From positions 1 through 40,495 of IMG/VR virus record IMGVR_UViG_3300047510_000181: DNA of 40,495 nucleotides; one strand, 5' to 3'. The notes under the pieces were generated by a model, which saw only the letters and a program-made list of their open reading frames with translations, was not told the DNA's origin and searched no databases. Shown piece after piece: positions 24,801 through 30,948 of the stretch; position 1 is the first letter of the stretch; the number at the start of each line of letters is the position of its first letter. The translations under genes and the position numbers were made by a program. The stretch comes from a virus.

Positions 24801-25920
24801 CTATCGCGGATTCCAAATTGATGGCAGCGATCTTCTGATAAACAGTAATACCAATGGGAACGTACTTGTTGCAACTGGCGGAGGCAAAGTAGGGATTGGC
24901 ACTACTTCGCCTGGCAGAACTTTAGATGTAGTAGGTTCAATTCGCTCTGGGGGCAGTACCAACCCCTATCTCGCCCTTGCTGACGGCACGACAGAAGCGT
25001 ATTTTGAAATAGCAAGTTCTGTTACCCGTATTTCATCGGGAACCAGCCAGCCGTTAGCATTCAGAATTGGCAGTAGCGAAGCGGCTCGTATTGACACCAG
25101 CAACAGGCTCTTAGTTGGCACGTCTACTAGTCCTAGCGTTGGTGGGCACTCTCAATACGGCAAGATCTTTTCAGCAGGCAACACCTCTGTTTCTACAGGT
25201 GCAGGCGTTATTAGTATTGCCAGAGGTCTTGCATCTTCTTCAGGCTTTGCTTCCGGTGATCATCTTGGATCTCTTTGTTATACCGATTCCGTAGGCGCCG
25301 AGTTTGCAAGAATCGAAGCGTACGCAGATGCTGCCAGCGGTAGCAATGACTATCCAGGCCGCCTAGTGTTCTCCGTTACTGCGGATGGCGGGTCATCACC
25401 TAGCGAGGCAATGCGTATTTCCAACAGTAGGAATACCAGTTTTACAGGCGCCATTCTTCCGTCTTCTGATAACGCCTATCAGTGCGGCGCAAGCGGTCAA
25501 CGTTGGAGCCTTATTTATGCTGCCAACGGAACAATCCAGACCTCAGATCAAAGGGATAAGACTGAAATAGCGGAAGCTAGCCTTGGCTCTGATTTCATTA
25601 AAAGTCTTAAGCCTGTCAGCTATAAGTTTGTGGTTGGCGGCAATAAGGATGCAGGTGTCGATGAAGATGGTAACCGTGTCTACGAGGCTGTCCCTGGCAA
25701 GCGAACCCACTGGGGTTTTATTGCCCAAGAAGTGAAGGAAGCTGCCGACGAAGCTGGCGTTGACTTTGGTGGATGGGTCTTAACGGATACCGAAAACCCG
25801 GATAGCCCGCAAGGGCTTCGCTACGACCAATTCATTGCTCCACTGACCAAAGCACTGCAAGAAGCACTGGCTGAGATCGACATTCTTAAAGCCAAAGTTG
25901 CAGCTCTTGAGGGCGCGTAG
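21898..25920 (+). CDS. Tail fibre: gp17-type anchor, pectate-lyase-like region, S74 chaperone
   Basis: The N-terminus (FYTGNGSTTSYSFTFPYIDEDDIKVSLDG) is the T7 gp17 anchor that attaches to the tail. Residues about 295-400 (VVYVDATAGSDANDGHRVSRPKATIKAAVDQI, VVVVAPGVYQEVAPI) match a right-handed beta-helix of pectate-lyase type, likely for binding or trimming cell-surface glycans. Two long copies of a repeated unit lie near residues 853-932 and 997-1076. The end is an S74 intramolecular chaperone with SDQRDK (Ser1216, Lys1221), FIKSLKPVSYKF and HWGFIAQEV, which trimerises and then cleaves itself off. From about 24300 onward, codons change from almost uniform GGT/GCT to mixed GGC/GCG, suggesting that the distal part was acquired separately. 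Confidence 0.93.
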   Translation: MAVTENFYTGNGSTTSYSFTFPYIDEDDIKVSLDGTLTTAYTLANATTVLFNTAPANGVAIRIYRDTNTDSLKSTFFAGSAIRAQDLNEDFLQNNYAVQEIRNNTWDSETNTIHSDEPWVSSDSQIATTAAIDARFQDELTETITSAEVWPDNDDTVATTAAIDNRVDSKIDAAITGDIATDGTGITITNDGDGTITLGLGTGLIDLDRIKDEDIITYAEQNAGSPSWDSDGRIATTYAAARRFDTLVQTSTPTGSNWAVGKTWLQNDANLTLSVWNGSAWLGIASGGTFTNQPKVVYVDATAGSDANDGHRVSRPKATIKAAVDQINADSTYGEGSVVVVAPGVYQEVAPIDITKKDVSIIGQALRSCIVHPTAATETNSLFRLNSGSYIANLTLTGMKASGTRGNSTIDPGATYGLPENQGWNFSFYPGAMIYKSPYIQNCTNFSDSEINNNSLTPHTPAGGAGGDTDSAMTGGGLLIDGSTPHSTSPLRSMVCDSYTHVGLDGPGILVTNNGYCQATSSYSFFTHYHIKCRNGGQANLAASTTDFGRYSLVADGRSQNAIFTATTTALANSGATTFTIGAPVAGSPWHGTATRPQSNMLVDIGGNTYPILSATANGAGWDVTISRPDPANKSSNLGLNGSVASGSAVSFFLRSMIASSGHTMEYVGSGTNYTALPENGGVPVEANQVIELNDGKIWAAITDHNGKFKLGDTLTVDQQIGFVTIPSGSIAFDLASDGSPQLGANLDVLNRTISSSTGNVVVDDTLDVNSHKVINVTDPTNAQDAATKNYVDTTTVSLSGDTMTGALGITSGSAASPSIYFDTNTGIYSPGADQVAISTNGTGRLFVDSSGRVGIGTTPGRTLDVSGSIRSGGSTNPFLALNDNTTEAYFEIASSVTRISSGTSQPLAFRIGSSEAMRLDSSGRLGLGTSSPAEQLELAKGSERLMIGADSPSGYSRIAARNTANSGYRGFQIDGSDLLINSNTNGNVLVATGGGKVGIGTTSPGRTLDVVGSIRSGGSTNPYLALADGTTEAYFEIASSVTRISSGTSQPLAFRIGSSEAARIDTSNRLLVGTSTSPSVGGHSQYGKIFSAGNTSVSTGAGVISIARGLASSSGFASGDHLGSLCYTDSVGAEFARIEAYADAASGSNDYPGRLVFSVTADGGSSPSEAMRISNSRNTSFTGAILPSSDNAYQCGASGQRWSLIYAANGTIQTSDQRDKTEIAEASLGSDFIKSLKPVSYKFVVGGNKDAGVDEDGNRVYEAVPGKRTHWGFIAQEVKEAADEAGVDFGGWVLTDTENPDSPQGLRYDQFIAPLTKALQEALAEIDILKAKVAALEGA
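24457..25127 (+). repeat. Internal duplication in the tail fibre (two ~80-residue units)
   Basis: Unit 1 starts at 24457 (VGIGTTPGRTLDV) and unit 2 at 24889 (VGIGTTSPGRTLDV), about 432 nt apart. Both continue GSIRSGGSTNP and a 32-residue block TTEAYFEIASSV...RIGSSEA that is identical in protein. By my alignment 22 of these 32 codons differ, all synonymous. The units resemble repeated beta-structured segments common before S74 domains. Confidence 0.85.
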
Positions 25921-25954
25921 TCCTACTCTCTAAACGTTTTAAATAAACCACAAC

Positions 25955-25979
25955 GGGGATGAGTTTTATCGTCCCCTTT
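25955..25979 (+). terminator. Probable terminator after the tail fibre gene
   Basis: GGGGA at 25955-25959 pairs with TCCCC at 25972-25976, followed by TTT. The stem is short (five pairs) with a 12-nt loop, so strength is uncertain. The site separates the structural operon from the integrase gene. Confidence 0.55.
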
Positions 25980-26002
25980 CCACCTTTATCCACCCACAAT
26001 TT

Positions 26003-26860
26003 ATGACCCTTGTTTTAATGGATGTTTGGAATCAGTTTGTTGCTGAACGTTCCATCTCTTTAGAAGCTACTAGCTTGTCCTCTGATTATCGTCAAGCAGA
26101 AAAATGGTTAGCTCGTTGTCCCCATCAAAACTTTGAAACTGATGGAAGAGCTGCAATGGTCTGGTTGCTCCAAGAAAAACCTGTGCAGTCTGCACGGCGA
26201 GTAGCCATGTACCTTAAAAGCCTGTATCGTTGGGCAAGTCAAGAGGATGTTGGGATTATTGAACGTAGTCCTATACAATCATTTAGAATGCCTAAAGCTC
26301 CTCAACGAGATGAAGAGATTATTGTCATTCCTCGTAATGAGCTTGATCTTGTTTTTTCTACTTTAGCTAATAAAAAAACGTATCGTTCTACAAACTGGGC
26401 AGCTTATGCCGAGTTTATGCTCCAAACTGCTATGCGTACTGGTGAAGTACGAGCATTGATGTGGGAAGATATCAAGGATAATAAAATTCTTGTTCATCGT
26501 AACTACACTCTTACTCACGGTCTTAAACACAGTACAAAAACAAACAAAAAACGTTGGGTACCATTGAATGAAAAATGTACTCAAATTCTTTCTGAATTAA
26601 AACAAGATAGTAAATTTATTTTTCCTTGGGACCGTCTTGCTTATCAAAGCTACTTTAGAAAAAAGATGATACAGCTTAAATCTGCTGATCTAATTTCTAA
26701 CGTTTATCGTCCCTATGATTTACGGCATACTGCTATTAGTCGTTGGATTGAAGCAGATATACCCATTGCTCAGGTAGCTGCCTGGGCAGGAAACACGGCG
26801 GATGTGATTTGGAAACACTACGCCAACACCACCCAAGAATACAACATTCCTGTTATCTAA
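26003..26860 (+). CDS. int: Tyrosine recombinase (phage integrase)
   Basis: The 285-residue protein has an N-terminal SAM-like core-binding domain (residues about 5-85, ending LKSLYRWASQEDVG) and a catalytic domain. Visible catalytic positions are Arg150 in TGEVRALMWED, a lysine-rich beta-hairpin near 180-184, Arg241 in YDLRHT and nucleophile Tyr273 in WKHYANT. The usual His of HxxR is Tyr238, and the usual His/Trp in the LGHSS segment is Asn264 (AGNTA). The gene is AT-rich compared with the tail genes. Integrases occur in several lytic-seeming T7-like cyanophages and suggest a possible lysogenic path. It lies between the tail fibre and lysis genes, not by a tRNA-like sequence. Confidence 0.85.
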   Translation: MTLVLMDVWNQFVAERSISLEATSLSSDYRQAEKWLARCPHQNFETDGRAAMVWLLQEKPVQSARRVAMYLKSLYRWASQEDVGIIERSPIQSFRMPKAPQRDEEIIVIPRNELDLVFSTLANKKTYRSTNWAAYAEFMLQTAMRTGEVRALMWEDIKDNKILVHRNYTLTHGLKHSTKTNKKRWVPLNEKCTQILSELKQDSKFIFPWDRLAYQSYFRKKMIQLKSADLISNVYRPYDLRHTAISRWIEADIPIAQVAAWAGNTADVIWKHYANTTQEYNIPVI

Positions 26861-27171
26861 TGTCTGACACCACTTACGCTTGGAAAGTAGCAAACCTGGA
26901 ACGTAACCTTGCTGATGGCGTGGTTACCACGGTTCACTACACCATTACCGCTCATGACGGCACCTATTCCAGTTCTGCTTATGGCAGCATTGGTCTTGAA
27001 GCACCTGATCCGGATACCATGATTCCTTATGGTGATCTTGATGAGTTTACGGTTGCTTCTTGGGTTGCCAACAAGTTTGGTGATGAAAAGATTGGAGAAA
27101 TCCAAGCCGCTCTTCAAGCTCAAATTGATCAACAGCGGACGCCTACGACTGGTTCTGGTGTCCCCTGGTAA
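26860..27171 (+). CDS. Conserved phage protein of unknown function, 103 aa
   Basis: The start overlaps the integrase stop by one base (TAATG). The product begins SDTTYAWKVANLERNLADGVVTTVHYTITAHDG and includes SYGSIGLEAP-type beta segments, then MIPYGDLDEFTVASWVANKFG and a Gln-rich helix. I recognise this pattern (TYxWxVxxLExxxxdGvV, then a helix with VxxWV) from many phages near the tail and lysis regions, without a known role. It is soluble, with no signal or membrane segment. Confidence 0.72.
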   Translation: MSDTTYAWKVANLERNLADGVVTTVHYTITAHDGTYSSSAYGSIGLEAPDPDTMIPYGDLDEFTVASWVANKFGDEKIGEIQAALQAQIDQQRTPTTGSGVPW

Positions 27172-27191
27172 ACCACTACCCACTTATTACA

Positions 27192-27389
27192 ATGCTTACC
27201 CTACTTGGCATTAAAGTCTCCTACGAGACCCTTCTGTTCTTTGGACTGTTTGTCGGCTCTGAAGTTGTTGGAGCTACCAAACTGAAGTCCAACGGTATCG
27301 TCCAACTGATTCTTGGCGGTATCAACGCTCTGAAGCCTCTTCGTAAAGAAGACGACAAGCTTCAACAGATTAAAGATAGCCTGAAGTAA
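27192..27389 (+). CDS. Small single-helix membrane protein, holin candidate
   Basis: The 65-residue product has one hydrophobic helix at residues about 10-27 (ETLLFFGLFVGSEVVGA) and a second weakly hydrophobic stretch (GIVQLILGGINALKP), then a charged Lys/Asp-rich C-terminus. T7 places its holin (gp17.5) right after the tail fibre gene, and this gene lies in the same neighbourhood, just before a peptidoglycan-peptidase-like gene. A holin role is inferred from size, topology and position only. Confidence 0.6.
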   Translation: MLTLLGIKVSYETLLFFGLFVGSEVVGATKLKSNGIVQLILGGINALKPLRKEDDKLQQIKDSLK

Positions 27390-27394
27390 TCATC

Positions 27395-27949
27395 ATGGTA
27401 CTGCTTAACGTAAGGCAGTACTACCCTCAAACAGATAGTGCAACAGGTCACGGAGATCGGATGTGCTTTAGCTCTACGTGTGCTATGGCAATCAAGTATC
27501 TCCGTCCTGATGCGCTTAAAGGTAGTAATGCAGATGATGATTACCTGAGAACTGTTCTCAAATACGGTGATACAACCGAATACACCTCCCATCTCAAAGC
27601 CTGTAAGCAGTACGGTGTCCTTGCTACCTTTTCCCAGAAAGGTACTAAAGATACTCTTCTCAATGAACTTAACTGCGGTTTTCCCGTAGGAACAGGTATC
27701 CTCCACAAAGGTCCTGCCTCAGCACCAAGAGGTGGTGGTCATTGGATGCTTCTTATTGGTGAAGATGGTGACAAAGGTATCTTCCATGATCCATACGGTG
27801 AAATGGACAACGTGAACGGTGGTTATGTAACCATCGGCAAAGGTGGAAAGGATGTACGTTATAGCTGGAAGAACTGGCTACCACGCTGGGAAGTAGAAGG
27901 TAGTGGTTCTGGTTGGTACATGACCTTTCGTCCTATGCAACAATCATGA
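27395..27949 (+). CDS. C39-like cysteine peptidase, endolysin candidate
   Basis: The 184-residue protein has a papain-like/C39 pattern: NVRQYYPQTDS, then GDRMCFSSTCAMAI with Cys24 and Cys29, GGGHWMLLIGE with His116, and FHDPYGE with Asp132. Cys24 is the likely nucleophile. Peptidases of this type occur in phage lysins that cut peptidoglycan cross-links. It starts six bases after the holin candidate and overlaps the coiled-coil gene by four bases, giving a holin-lysin-accessory cassette. The fold is likely; the lysis role is inferred, since T7 uses an amidase elsewhere. Confidence 0.68.
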   Translation: MVLLNVRQYYPQTDSATGHGDRMCFSSTCAMAIKYLRPDALKGSNADDDYLRTVLKYGDTTEYTSHLKACKQYGVLATFSQKGTKDTLLNELNCGFPVGTGILHKGPASAPRGGGHWMLLIGEDGDKGIFHDPYGEMDNVNGGYVTIGKGGKDVRYSWKNWLPRWEVEGSGSGWYMTFRPMQQS

Positions 27950-28200
27950 TTGAAGCGTTACTTTCCGCTGCTGTAGCATTAACTGCTGGAGTTGCAGCTG
28001 TAACCAACAGAATACATTCTCGTATTAACCGTGTGCATGAACGGATTAATTTAGTAGATCAACGCATTGATAATTTTGAAGTCAAAATGATTAGTAACTT
28101 TGTCGCTAAGGCTGACTTTGAACGGGCGTTGACCAAGATTGATGCTGGCATGAACCGGTTAGACGAGAAACTAGATCGTATCCTTATGCGACATGACTAA
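27946..28200 (+). CDS. Membrane-anchored coiled-coil protein, possible spanin-like lysis accessory
   Basis: ATG 27946 overlaps the lysin candidate stop (ATGA). The 84-residue product has an N-terminal hydrophobic helix (IEALLSAAVALTAGVAAVTNRI), then heptad-like helix repeats HSRINRVHERINLVDQRIDNFE and ALTKIDAGMNRLDEKLDRIL. An anchor with a periplasmic coiled coil is the plan of an i-spanin such as Rz, whose T7 equivalent (gp18.5) lies between terminase genes. No lipoprotein partner is seen. I recall related proteins in cyanopodoviruses just before the small terminase. It overlaps that gene by eight bases. Confidence 0.65.
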   Translation: MIEALLSAAVALTAGVAAVTNRIHSRINRVHERINLVDQRIDNFEVKMISNFVAKADFERALTKIDAGMNRLDEKLDRILMRHD

Positions 28201-28444
28201 AAAGAAAGCAACGGAGGATATGTTTAACGAGCTTCATAACCTCGTAACAACTGAGTTCCTTCAACGCATCAAATCAGGTGAAGCCAGCACACAAGACCTT
28301 AAGGCAGCGTGTGACTGGCTAGCCAAGAATGACATTAGTGGTATTGCCTACGAAGGTAATCCACTGGACAAACTGGCGTCTGTGATGCCTAAAGTAGACC
28401 CTGAGATGGTGCAACGGAGGCTGTATGGCTCGAAGCACGTCTGA
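28193..28444 (+). CDS. Terminase small subunit, T7 gp18-like
   Basis: The 83-residue protein is helical with FNELHNLVTTEFLQRIKSGEASTQDLKAACDWLAKNDI, the pattern of T7-type small terminases (LHxxxxxxLxxxIxxGxxxxxDLxAAxxxLKxN), and ends with KVDPEMVQRRLYGSKHV. Gp18 recognises concatemer ends and activates the large subunit. It overlaps the preceding gene by eight bases and the next by 20. Unlike T7, several genes separate it from the large subunit. Confidence 0.82.
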   Translation: MTKKKATEDMFNELHNLVTTEFLQRIKSGEASTQDLKAACDWLAKNDISGIAYEGNPLDKLASVMPKVDPEMVQRRLYGSKHV

Positions 28445-28679
28445 GTACTACAAGGACAACCCTAAGGCACGTGAGCGCCGTCAAAAACAGCAAGCTAAGT
28501 ACAACAAGACCAACAACGGTCTTAAAATCCGTACCGCTGCTAATAAGCTAAACAGAAAACTTGGTACTTATGGCAACGGTGACGGAATGGATGCATCCCA
28601 TACCGGACCTGACAAAGGTAAGCTTGAAAACAAATCAGCTAATCGTCGTCGTCCCCGTAAAGGCCAACGTTACGCATAG
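28425..28679 (+). CDS. Basic conserved phage protein, 84 aa
   Basis: The product begins MARSTSEYYKDNPKARERRQKQQAKYNKTNNGLKIR and ends in a basic region (RRRPRKGQ) after GTYGNGDGMDASHTGPDKG. The NPKARERRxxQQxxYN pattern and DxSH motif recur in T7-like and other phages next to terminase or structural genes. The function is unknown; the charge suggests DNA or RNA binding. Its start overlaps the small terminase by 20 nt. Confidence 0.7.
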   Translation: MARSTSEYYKDNPKARERRQKQQAKYNKTNNGLKIRTAANKLNRKLGTYGNGDGMDASHTGPDKGKLENKSANRRRPRKGQRYA

Positions 28680-28681
28680 CA

Positions 28682-29011
28682 ATGACACCGCTATTCCCAA
28701 GTCCTGATCACTATCTGCAAAACCTCATAACCATGACAAGTCCTGAAGCAAAACGGATGTGGCGTCAAGCCATCAAAGAACACTTCAATTGTCAATGTGT
28801 CTATTGTGGAGAAACTTATGAACTTAATGAACTTACTTTGGATCATGTTATACCTCGTTATTCTGGAGGACAAACTATCACAAGAAACTTGGTTCCATCC
28901 TGCAGGAAATGTAATCAGAACAAAGGAACGAATAACTGGCTCACGTGGATGAGGCAGACTTTTGGTAACAATCCGTCCCGTGAAGGGATGATCCTCTCGC
29001 ATATTAACTAA
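28682..29011 (+). CDS. HNH endonuclease
   Basis: The 109-residue protein has the full HNH signature: FNCQCVYCGETYELNELTLDHVIPRYSGGQTITRNLVPSCRKCNQNKGTNNWLTW. The two CxxC pairs (CVYC and CRKC) hold structural zinc, with DH as the first catalytic pair and the central N in TRNL. Such enzymes may be mobile homing nucleases or packaging helpers that act with terminase. The location between the two terminase subunits fits either. The gene starts two bases after the preceding stop. Confidence 0.9.
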   Translation: MTPLFPSPDHYLQNLITMTSPEAKRMWRQAIKEHFNCQCVYCGETYELNELTLDHVIPRYSGGQTITRNLVPSCRKCNQNKGTNNWLTWMRQTFGNNPSREGMILSHIN

Positions 29012-29014
29012 ACA

Positions 29015-29593
29015 ATGGCAAAGAACGAACGTAAACGCACTGGTCAAAACAACGCTATTTTTCAAATTAGAACCAGTGCTGGTACTGGCCGTAGGGTTAA
29101 TCCTAAAGTTAAACCCACTGCTCCTGCTAAACCAAAAACTAAAACTACTGGTTACAAAGAAGGTGAAGTGGTTGAAAAAGAAGGCAACAAGTTTGTCTTT
29201 AAAGGCGGTAAATTTACTAAAGTAGCTAAACCTGCTGAAGTTCAACCCGCTAAACCCCCAGTTCGTGCATCTCAACAACCTACTACGGTTCAAAAACCTG
29301 TCGCTAAACCTGCTGCTAAACCCGCCGCTAAACCAGCTGAGAAGCCCAAGCCTATGACCCAAATGGGTGATGTGCGTGGGTCTAAGTTTGAAGGCGGTCC
29401 CAGTGCCAATGAAAAGATGACCATTGGTAAAAAGGTTGAAGGCATGGAAGCAACTCCTGGTGTCAAAGCTGACGGCACTGACATGGAGCGTCGTCGTGCA
29501 TTCTTGGATGCAGACAACAGCATGAAAGGTATGAAGGCTGTTCGTGAGCTTCTTGAGAAGCGTAAAAAGGAACAGAAGATTAAACGTCAGTAA
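29015..29593 (+). CDS. Lys/Pro/Ala-rich low-complexity protein, 192 aa
   Basis: The product is basic and repetitive: VNPKVKPTAPAKPKTKTT, PVAKPAAKPAAKPAEKPKP, with repeated AKPA units between residues about 75 and 115. A small folded-looking patch, EGEVVEKEGNKFVFKGGKFTKV, and a charged C-terminal helix (MKGMKAVRELLEKRKKEQKIKRQ) flank it. No family is recognised. Such disordered basic proteins often bind DNA or the capsid. It is followed by a terminator, so it ends the transcription unit containing the small terminase. Confidence 0.65.
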   Translation: MAKNERKRTGQNNAIFQIRTSAGTGRRVNPKVKPTAPAKPKTKTTGYKEGEVVEKEGNKFVFKGGKFTKVAKPAEVQPAKPPVRASQQPTTVQKPVAKPAAKPAAKPAEKPKPMTQMGDVRGSKFEGGPSANEKMTIGKKVEGMEATPGVKADGTDMERRRAFLDADNSMKGMKAVRELLEKRKKEQKIKRQ

Positions 29594-29603
29594 TTAACTA
29601 ATA

Positions 29604-29629
29604 CCGCCGCTCAGTAATGGGCGGCTTTT
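29604..29629 (+). terminator. Rho-independent terminator
   Basis: CCGCC at 29604-29608 pairs with GGCGG at 29620-29624 around an 11-nt loop and is followed by CTTTT. It separates the small-terminase/HNH group from the GHH-type gene. Confidence 0.7.
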
Positions 29630-29634
29630 AACTT

Positions 29635-30888
29635 ATGGAACTTGAATCCCAAGCTGGTAGTATTAAATTTAGACCTGCTCCTTCTACTTACCAACCAACA
29701 AGTAGAGAATTTAAAATGATGGAGCAAACTTTACAAGCAGGGGGCGTTCGTGTTGGAAAACAAGGACCAACTATTGTTGATACACCTGATTACACTAAAT
29801 GGTACAATAGAGCTGCTGAATTATTTGATGCTGAAGGTCATCACATTATTGATTTGGCCTGGGTTGATAAAACACTGTACAAAGCTGGTCTAACTTCTGG
29901 TGCTAAGGGTAGTACTAACTATTCAGCAGAACGGCATCAAGTTTTAGATTTGTTAAATAAAGCTGGTGTAATTACTGGCAATGATAGGCAAAACATTGCG
30001 CCATTAAGTCAAAACAAACCTGCTCCATTTAGAGCTAAAACTGGTAAACAACATACTTGGGTTCACGATCTTTATAACTCTATTCCTGAACCTAATCCTG
30101 AACAATTAAGAGGTATGTCTGTTGAGCAATTAGCAGATTACATGATTGATTCAGCACGTCAACGTAAGGACATTGTTATTCAAGCAATGACTCATAAGTT
30201 GGATCAGTTCTATAAGCTAAAGCCTAACATGGCAAATGCTTCTCACATGGAGATTTTACGTTGGATTAGGCGTAATCGTCAAACATGGGGAGAACTTGGA
30301 GACAAAACTTTTAAAGATGTTGTTCAAGTACGTCAACCTGGTGAAATTCCACCTGTTCCTAACGTTGAACGTGGAAGAGTAGGATTTAGTGACGATCCTC
30401 TTGGTAAAATGACTGAGAAGATTGCAATGGGTACACAAAAAGGGTACCTAATGACTGATCCTATTACACCAGTAATTAAACAAGGTTTAGAGTCTGTTAA
30501 ACAAAACCCAATGGGCGCTGTTGCAGGTGCTGGACTTGATATTCTTACTGATAAACCTACTCAAGAAGCTATTTTACAAGGTGATGTAAAAACAGCTGCT
30601 ACTCGTTTAGGTACAAGTGCAGTAGCAGGTAGTGCAGTTGGTTCTGCTTTAAAAGCTGCTCCAACTGTAGCTCGTGTTGTTGGTCCTGCTGCAGCTGTTA
30701 CTACTGGTGCTGCTTTGTTTAATCAAGGTCAAACCGGATCATTTGTTGATAGAGCTGTAAATAAAGCTGCTACTGTTGTACCAGGACTAAAACCTGATCC
30801 TAATACTGATTTAGGTAAACGTGCTCTTAATGAACTTAAGTACATGTTTGGTACAATCAGATATGGCGGCATCCCTTATATGCGTTGA
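29635..30888 (+). CDS. Unrecognised protein with GHH/HNH-type nuclease-like N-terminal domain, 417 aa
   Basis: Residues about 60-155 show DAEGHHIIDLAWVDKTLY (Gly68-His69-His70), then GVITGNDRQNIAPLSQN and KQHTWVHDLYNSIP. This order (GHH, an Asn in xNIAPL, then HxxxH) is that of the GHH class of HNH nucleases, seen in toxins and phage proteins. The middle is helical. The C-terminal 120 residues are Ala/Gly/Val-rich with possible membrane segments (AVAGAGLDIL, TSAVAGSAVGSALKAAPTVARVVGPAAAVTTGAALF). Leu codons are often TTA and the DNA is clearly AT-richer than the terminase or tail genes, suggesting separate origin. Possible roles include an ejected nuclease, a mobile element or an effector; I cannot choose. 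Confidence 0.6.
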   Translation: MELESQAGSIKFRPAPSTYQPTSREFKMMEQTLQAGGVRVGKQGPTIVDTPDYTKWYNRAAELFDAEGHHIIDLAWVDKTLYKAGLTSGAKGSTNYSAERHQVLDLLNKAGVITGNDRQNIAPLSQNKPAPFRAKTGKQHTWVHDLYNSIPEPNPEQLRGMSVEQLADYMIDSARQRKDIVIQAMTHKLDQFYKLKPNMANASHMEILRWIRRNRQTWGELGDKTFKDVVQVRQPGEIPPVPNVERGRVGFSDDPLGKMTEKIAMGTQKGYLMTDPITPVIKQGLESVKQNPMGAVAGAGLDILTDKPTQEAILQGDVKTAATRLGTSAVAGSAVGSALKAAPTVARVVGPAAAVTTGAALFNQGQTGSFVDRAVNKAATVVPGLKPDPNTDLGKRALNELKYMFGTIRYGGIPYMR

Positions 30889-30892
30889 GTAA

Positions 30893-30920
30893 CCCCTACA
30901 AGCCCCTACAACACCCCTTA
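30893..30920. repeat. Ten-bp phased C-rich repeat before the large terminase
   Basis: CCCCTACA occurs at 30893-30900 and 30903-30910, followed by a partial copy CCCCTTA from 30914. The period is 10-11 bp, one helical turn. It fills most of the 60-bp gap before the large terminase gene. Confidence 0.6.
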
Positions 30921-30948
30921 AACCACCTTTAGGTACATTCTATCATCT

